Shown piece after piece: positions 62,101 through 64,000 of a DNA stretch of 64,000 bases. The position numbers and the translations under genes were made by a program. Under the pieces are notes generated by a model. That model searched no databases. It was given only the letters and a program-made list of their open reading frames with translations, and was not told the DNA's origin. This DNA comes from Prosthecobacter sp. (GTDB lineage Bacteria > Verrucomicrobiota > Verrucomicrobiia > Verrucomicrobiales > Verrucomicrobiaceae). Position 1 is the stretch's first letter; each line of letters begins with the position of its first letter. The stretch is from assembly GCA_019186985.1 (NCBI GenBank), contig JABARQ010000015.1:29096-93095 (forward strand), in the 5' to 3' direction.

Positions 62101-63037
62101 CCGACTTCTGGGCCAGCTTTGAAAGGTAAACCACCTCGGAATTGTCCACCACATCCACCCTGGCCTTTGGCGATGTCACCGCCGCGAGCCCTGGAAGCGT
62201 GACGACGCAAGTGTAATCAGCCACGTCGGCCGTGGTGACGTTGGTCAGGGAAAGGATCTTTCCGGTCGCGCCACCAATCACATTAACCCCTTTCTTCCAC
62301 TGATAGGTCATCTGGCTGATGATCGAGGGGCTGGCACCAACAGGCATGATCTCCAGATCCGTGCTGCCTCCGGCCAGCACCAGCTTCGATGCGGGGGCTG
62401 GCAGGACGACCAAGCGGCAGTCGCCAGAGTTCATGGAATAGCCATTGGCCATGACCTTGCAGAAATAGAAGCTCGCATCCGCCTCCGTCACGTTCTTGAC
62501 GGTCAGGGTCTTGGTGTTGACACCGCCAAACTTGGCCGCATGGACGCTCGTCAACCTCTCCTCGCCGCCACCTGTCAGGCGCCTGTACCAGCGGTAGGCA
62601 AGGGTTGTGCCCGTGGGGGCGGCCGCCGAAACGGTGACAGTGGCAGAAGTCTGGCCGACCGCCGCCATGAAGATCTTGTCGCTGATGTTGACGACGGTGA
62701 CCTTGGACACCGGGCTGACCACCGTGCCGTTGGCATTGGACACCGTGCAGGTGTAGTTGCCGACCAGGGCCAGGGTTGAGGGAGTAATCTGGAGCGTCGG
62801 AGAATTGGTGCCGACAACCGTCGTTCCGCGCTTCCAGGTGTAGGTCAAGGGCTCCGCACCGGTGGCGGTGACGGAGAGGTTGAGCTCACAAAGCGGATGT
62901 CCGTCTTCAACGATCGGGTTCTGACGTCCCTTGGGATCCTGGGGTCCGCTGGTGATGGACGGCGCCTGCGCAAATGCGCTGACTGCAGTGAAGGCCAGCA
63001 GAAGGTTGGTGAGGGCGAAGCTGGTTGATTTTTTCAC
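59165..63037 (-). CDS. Secreted Ig-like repeat protein with C-terminal module shared with the giant protein
   Basis: A 1,290-residue protein with a signal peptide (MKKSTSFALTNLLLAFTAVS, cleavage near AFA-QAP). Residues about 25-905 are ten Ig-like domains with W and Y-x-C core residues. They alternate: odd units contain YQWKKG-type strands and GEYSCVVT-type ends, even units contain FQWF/FKWY and Y-x-C-x-V-x-A-x-G ends, so five two-domain units of about 180 residues are repeated. Residues about 908-1290 (from MSGNFTALLDR) match the last 455 residues of the giant protein: FNGWRNTF, YAGLYNLGLGLP, DIPQGS, AGKTADGQ and SAGFVGPSGQGLLFDVLY all have counterparts there. The likely location is the cell surface; the function is unknown. 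It follows the next upstream gene by 42 bases. Confidence 0.85.
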   Translation of the reverse strand: MKKSTSFALTNLLLAFTAVSAFAQAPSITSGPQDPKGRQNPIVEDGHPLCELNLSVTATGAEPLTYTWKRGTTVVGTNSPTLQITPSTLALVGNYTCTVSNANGTVVSPVSKVTVVNISDKIFMAAVGQTSATVTVSAAAPTGTTLAYRWYRRLTGGGEERLTSVHAAKFGGVNTKTLTVKNVTEADASFYFCKVMANGYSMNSGDCRLVVLPAPASKLVLAGGSTDLEIMPVGASPSIISQMTYQWKKGVNVIGGATGKILSLTNVTTADVADYTCVVTLPGLAAVTSPKARVDVVDNSEVVYLSKLAQKSAKMKVVVSAAIGRTFQWFNSLDQPLANGAHFAGVTTDTLEVKNVLLTDAGAYYCRVTSYGIPVDSGVRRLIVAPPPDSKLVRLGDPFSLEFVPAGSTPSVTSKFTYQWKKMATVLVGETNTTYNGPASTALADSGKYSCVLTYTPDVGLPLKIESNPALVSVVDPAATTLLIAEGKGSSFKTVTKGDGLSFQWFFNGSLSPLTVSPNYADVNKSTVKIVAPTLLQGGTYVCRVSAFGQSIDSNPNRLVVASRPANVLIDAGDELNLTVLTSGEASAGDLSYQWFKGTASLPGETLASYVVPVAQIADAAKYKCLVTYTGGLAVTPLATDVSVVDRSAASLLGLAGSKVTLGVTTKGSGLSFKWYRGNDTVAIAETPGKYKGTTKDKLEISALENADSGDYRCEVTAFGRLVQIGFRTLEIVTTPAHQLIATGAPVTLEAATTGTITPLSYQWKKGTAVLGGETGPELNIASAALTNAGEYSCVVTIPGGMSLTTGKAAVSVASLASFNVNVADAADAKIKVPAVGGKASVLGFAWSRLDGATKTPLVEGAKHVGVTKQEVKVTGCGAADAGTYVCDITMAGTATTLTTSPISLSVVLPYMSGNFTALLDRTSLLGADNGGRVDLTVATTGAITGKVYLGAEVLPFTGAIAGTDPTPGTASALIPVTRVGGNLTLGFTLGSDNLLVDGTLSNGTDTINFNGWRNTFLATSSAASYAGLYNLGLGLPVGSSAIGDVDIPQGSCFASFTVSTKGEFSMAGKTADGQGITSAGFVGPSGQGLLFDVLYDAVGPASILGSFTIDSKGNPTPSDNTLAGTASWNRPFDANLLQRTYKAGFEPVALAVEGSFYAAPVAPLVFLDLTASTTADNARLLFSGGNIESASTTTLNALTPRTFRVGPLSAITVPAAGLPAMVKLSVTALKGEFKGDFVLKDGTVDRPKTSYEGRVYKKGANLVGAGFFLHDRGAAFNILSGAVFMEKLP

Positions 63038-63079
63038 TTGTGGCTGGTTCGGTTGAGATTTGGGAAAGGCGTCAAAGGA

Positions 63080-64000
63080 TTATTCACTGACGATGTCGCA
63101 CCGCAGGATCTCCACGGACACCGGGTCAATGTCTTCCGGGTTACCCTCCCCGTCCGCCTTGCGTGCCGTCCTCGAATAAACCGTCGAGCCGGAGGCGCCC
63201 AGGCCGTCGGCGCGCATCAAGGACGCCTGGTGGCCTGCCGCACCAAAAAGCCCTCTTTCCAAATCCCATGCAAAAACGGCGGGGGCGGACATGTAGGCCG
63301 GCTTGTCAGCCGCACCGGCACCATCAAGGGAGCGCTTCATTCCGGCAGCCCCCTTGAACTGGCCGGCCGAGGCCAGGTGAACGGCTGGCGAACGCACCAC
63401 GGCAGCCTGGCCGGAGATCACCGTCCCATACACCGGGAAGGAGGCGAGCCCCGGGGCAATCGTCCACTTGAAGGCGACATAGCGGGCTTCAACAGGCTGC
63501 GCAGCCTCCATCATCTGGGTTCCACGGGCTTCCTCAGCCGTCTCGACCGTCAGGACCGGCTTCATCTGCGCAAGCGCCGTCGTGTCATAAGCCAGGCGTC
63601 CGCGCCAGTTTTCCTTCTCGGGAATCGTGCCGAAGGCATACACCGACATGGTCGTCAGTCCCGCCCCATGGGAGCATCCAAACTTTCCAAGCTTCCGCTT
63701 CTGGCCAAGGTCGTAAATGGCGACAAATTCGCCGGCCTTCGCAGCATCAAACCTGAGCACGCCCTGCTTCCAGGAACCCGCACCCTTGCCCGCAACCGTC
63801 GGGCTTGCATAAATCAGGCGTGCTCCGCCGATGCCCGAGGCAAAGTTGAACTCCTGCATTTTTCCAGCCGAATCCTGGCTGACCTGATAGTCGGCGTCAA
63901 AATCCTCACCCACCACCTTCAGACCCGCAATGCTGCCAGGCTTCGAAAGTTCGAAGGAAAGACGCAGATACTTGCTGAAGGCAGAACCGGCACCCAGGTC
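63080..64000 (-). CDS. Hypothetical protein, C-terminal part (gene continues beyond the window)
   Basis: The minus-strand frame is open to the last base of the window and stops at 63080, so the 5' end is missing and about 306 residues are seen. A GTG at 63916 lies inside protein-like sequence (SAFSKYLRLSFELSKPGSIA precedes it) and is not the true start. The visible part is beta-rich, with VLRFDAAKAGEFVAIYDLGQ, KLGKFGCSHGAGLTTMSVYA, RYVAFKWTIAPGLASFPVYG and a closing VSVEILRCDIVSE. The EFVAIYDLG and RYVAFKW segments resemble discoidin/F5-8-type carbohydrate-binding strands, but this is only a weak resemblance. The gene lies 42 bases upstream of the Ig-repeat gene and is probably cotranscribed with it. 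Confidence 0.6.
   Translation of the reverse strand, partial: DLGAGSAFSKYLRLSFELSKPGSIAGLKVVGEDFDADYQVSQDSAGKMQEFNFASGIGGARLIYASPTVAGKGAGSWKQGVLRFDAAKAGEFVAIYDLGQKRKLGKFGCSHGAGLTTMSVYAFGTIPEKENWRGRLAYDTTALAQMKPVLTVETAEEARGTQMMEAAQPVEARYVAFKWTIAPGLASFPVYGTVISGQAAVVRSPAVHLASAGQFKGAAGMKRSLDGAGAADKPAYMSAPAVFAWDLERGLFGAAGHQASLMRADGLGASGSTVYSRTARKADGEGNPEDIDPVSVEILRCDIVSE

Overview
The window is a GC-rich chromosomal segment from a diderm bacterium, most likely a member of the Verrucomicrobiota. This placement is an inference. It rests on giant autotransporter-associated beta-strand repeat proteins, a PEP-CTERM sorting tail, a DUF1501 protein, Ig-repeat secreted proteins, LPS/Kdo genes and the GC-rich codon use. 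No rRNA or other marker gene is present to settle it.

Layout. 1-2405 (+): a lipid-modifying cluster with the end of a cyclopropane-fatty-acyl-phospholipid synthase, DUF1475, DUF1295 and a second CFA/coclaurine-methyltransferase-like enzyme. 2475-6371 (-): the envelope operon kdsA, lptC-like, lptA-like, lptB, hpf, which makes Kdo and builds the LPS transporter. 6485-30520 (-): one uninterrupted gene for a secreted protein of about 8,000 residues made of beta-strand repeats, Ig-like domains and a C-terminal module. 30731-35733 (+): a compact five-gene catabolic operon (SDR, DapA-like aldolase, amidohydrolase, zinc-dependent dehydrogenase, EboE-like TIM barrel) divergent from the giant gene. 35827-40437 (-): a beta-helix protein, a small secreted protein and FtsK. 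40680-44939 (+): CstA, a TPM protein, a DUF1460 amidase-like protein and a one-helix membrane protein.

44957-50135: tRNA-Leu(CAA), a frameshifted integrase remnant, then accessory genes (an orphan 359-residue protein, a possible uracil-DNA-glycosylase-fold protein, DUF1643, a HAD phosphatase and a zinc-ribbon membrane protein) and an array of hairpin-bearing repeats. This looks like the remains of a tRNA-targeted genomic island. 50136-51995 (+): a photolyase/cryptochrome-like protein whose two domains appear in swapped order, DUF2256 and a four-helix membrane protein. 52038-54905 (-): a smaller beta-strand repeat protein with a PEP-CTERM tail. 55076-59033: DUF1501, a lipoprotein with two aspartyl-protease motifs, a PIG-L-type deacetylase and an ECF-type sigma factor. 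59165-64000 (-): a 1,290-residue Ig-repeat protein and the 3' part of another gene.

The main themes are the cell envelope and surface. LPS genes, giant beta-solenoid proteins and Ig proteins make up well over half the sequence. The observations most worth following are: an unnamed C-terminal module shared by the giant protein and the Ig-repeat protein, in place of the PEP-CTERM tail used by the third surface protein; the apparent circular permutation of the photolyase-like protein; the long insertion inside the FtsK motor; and the small gene set carried behind the tRNA.
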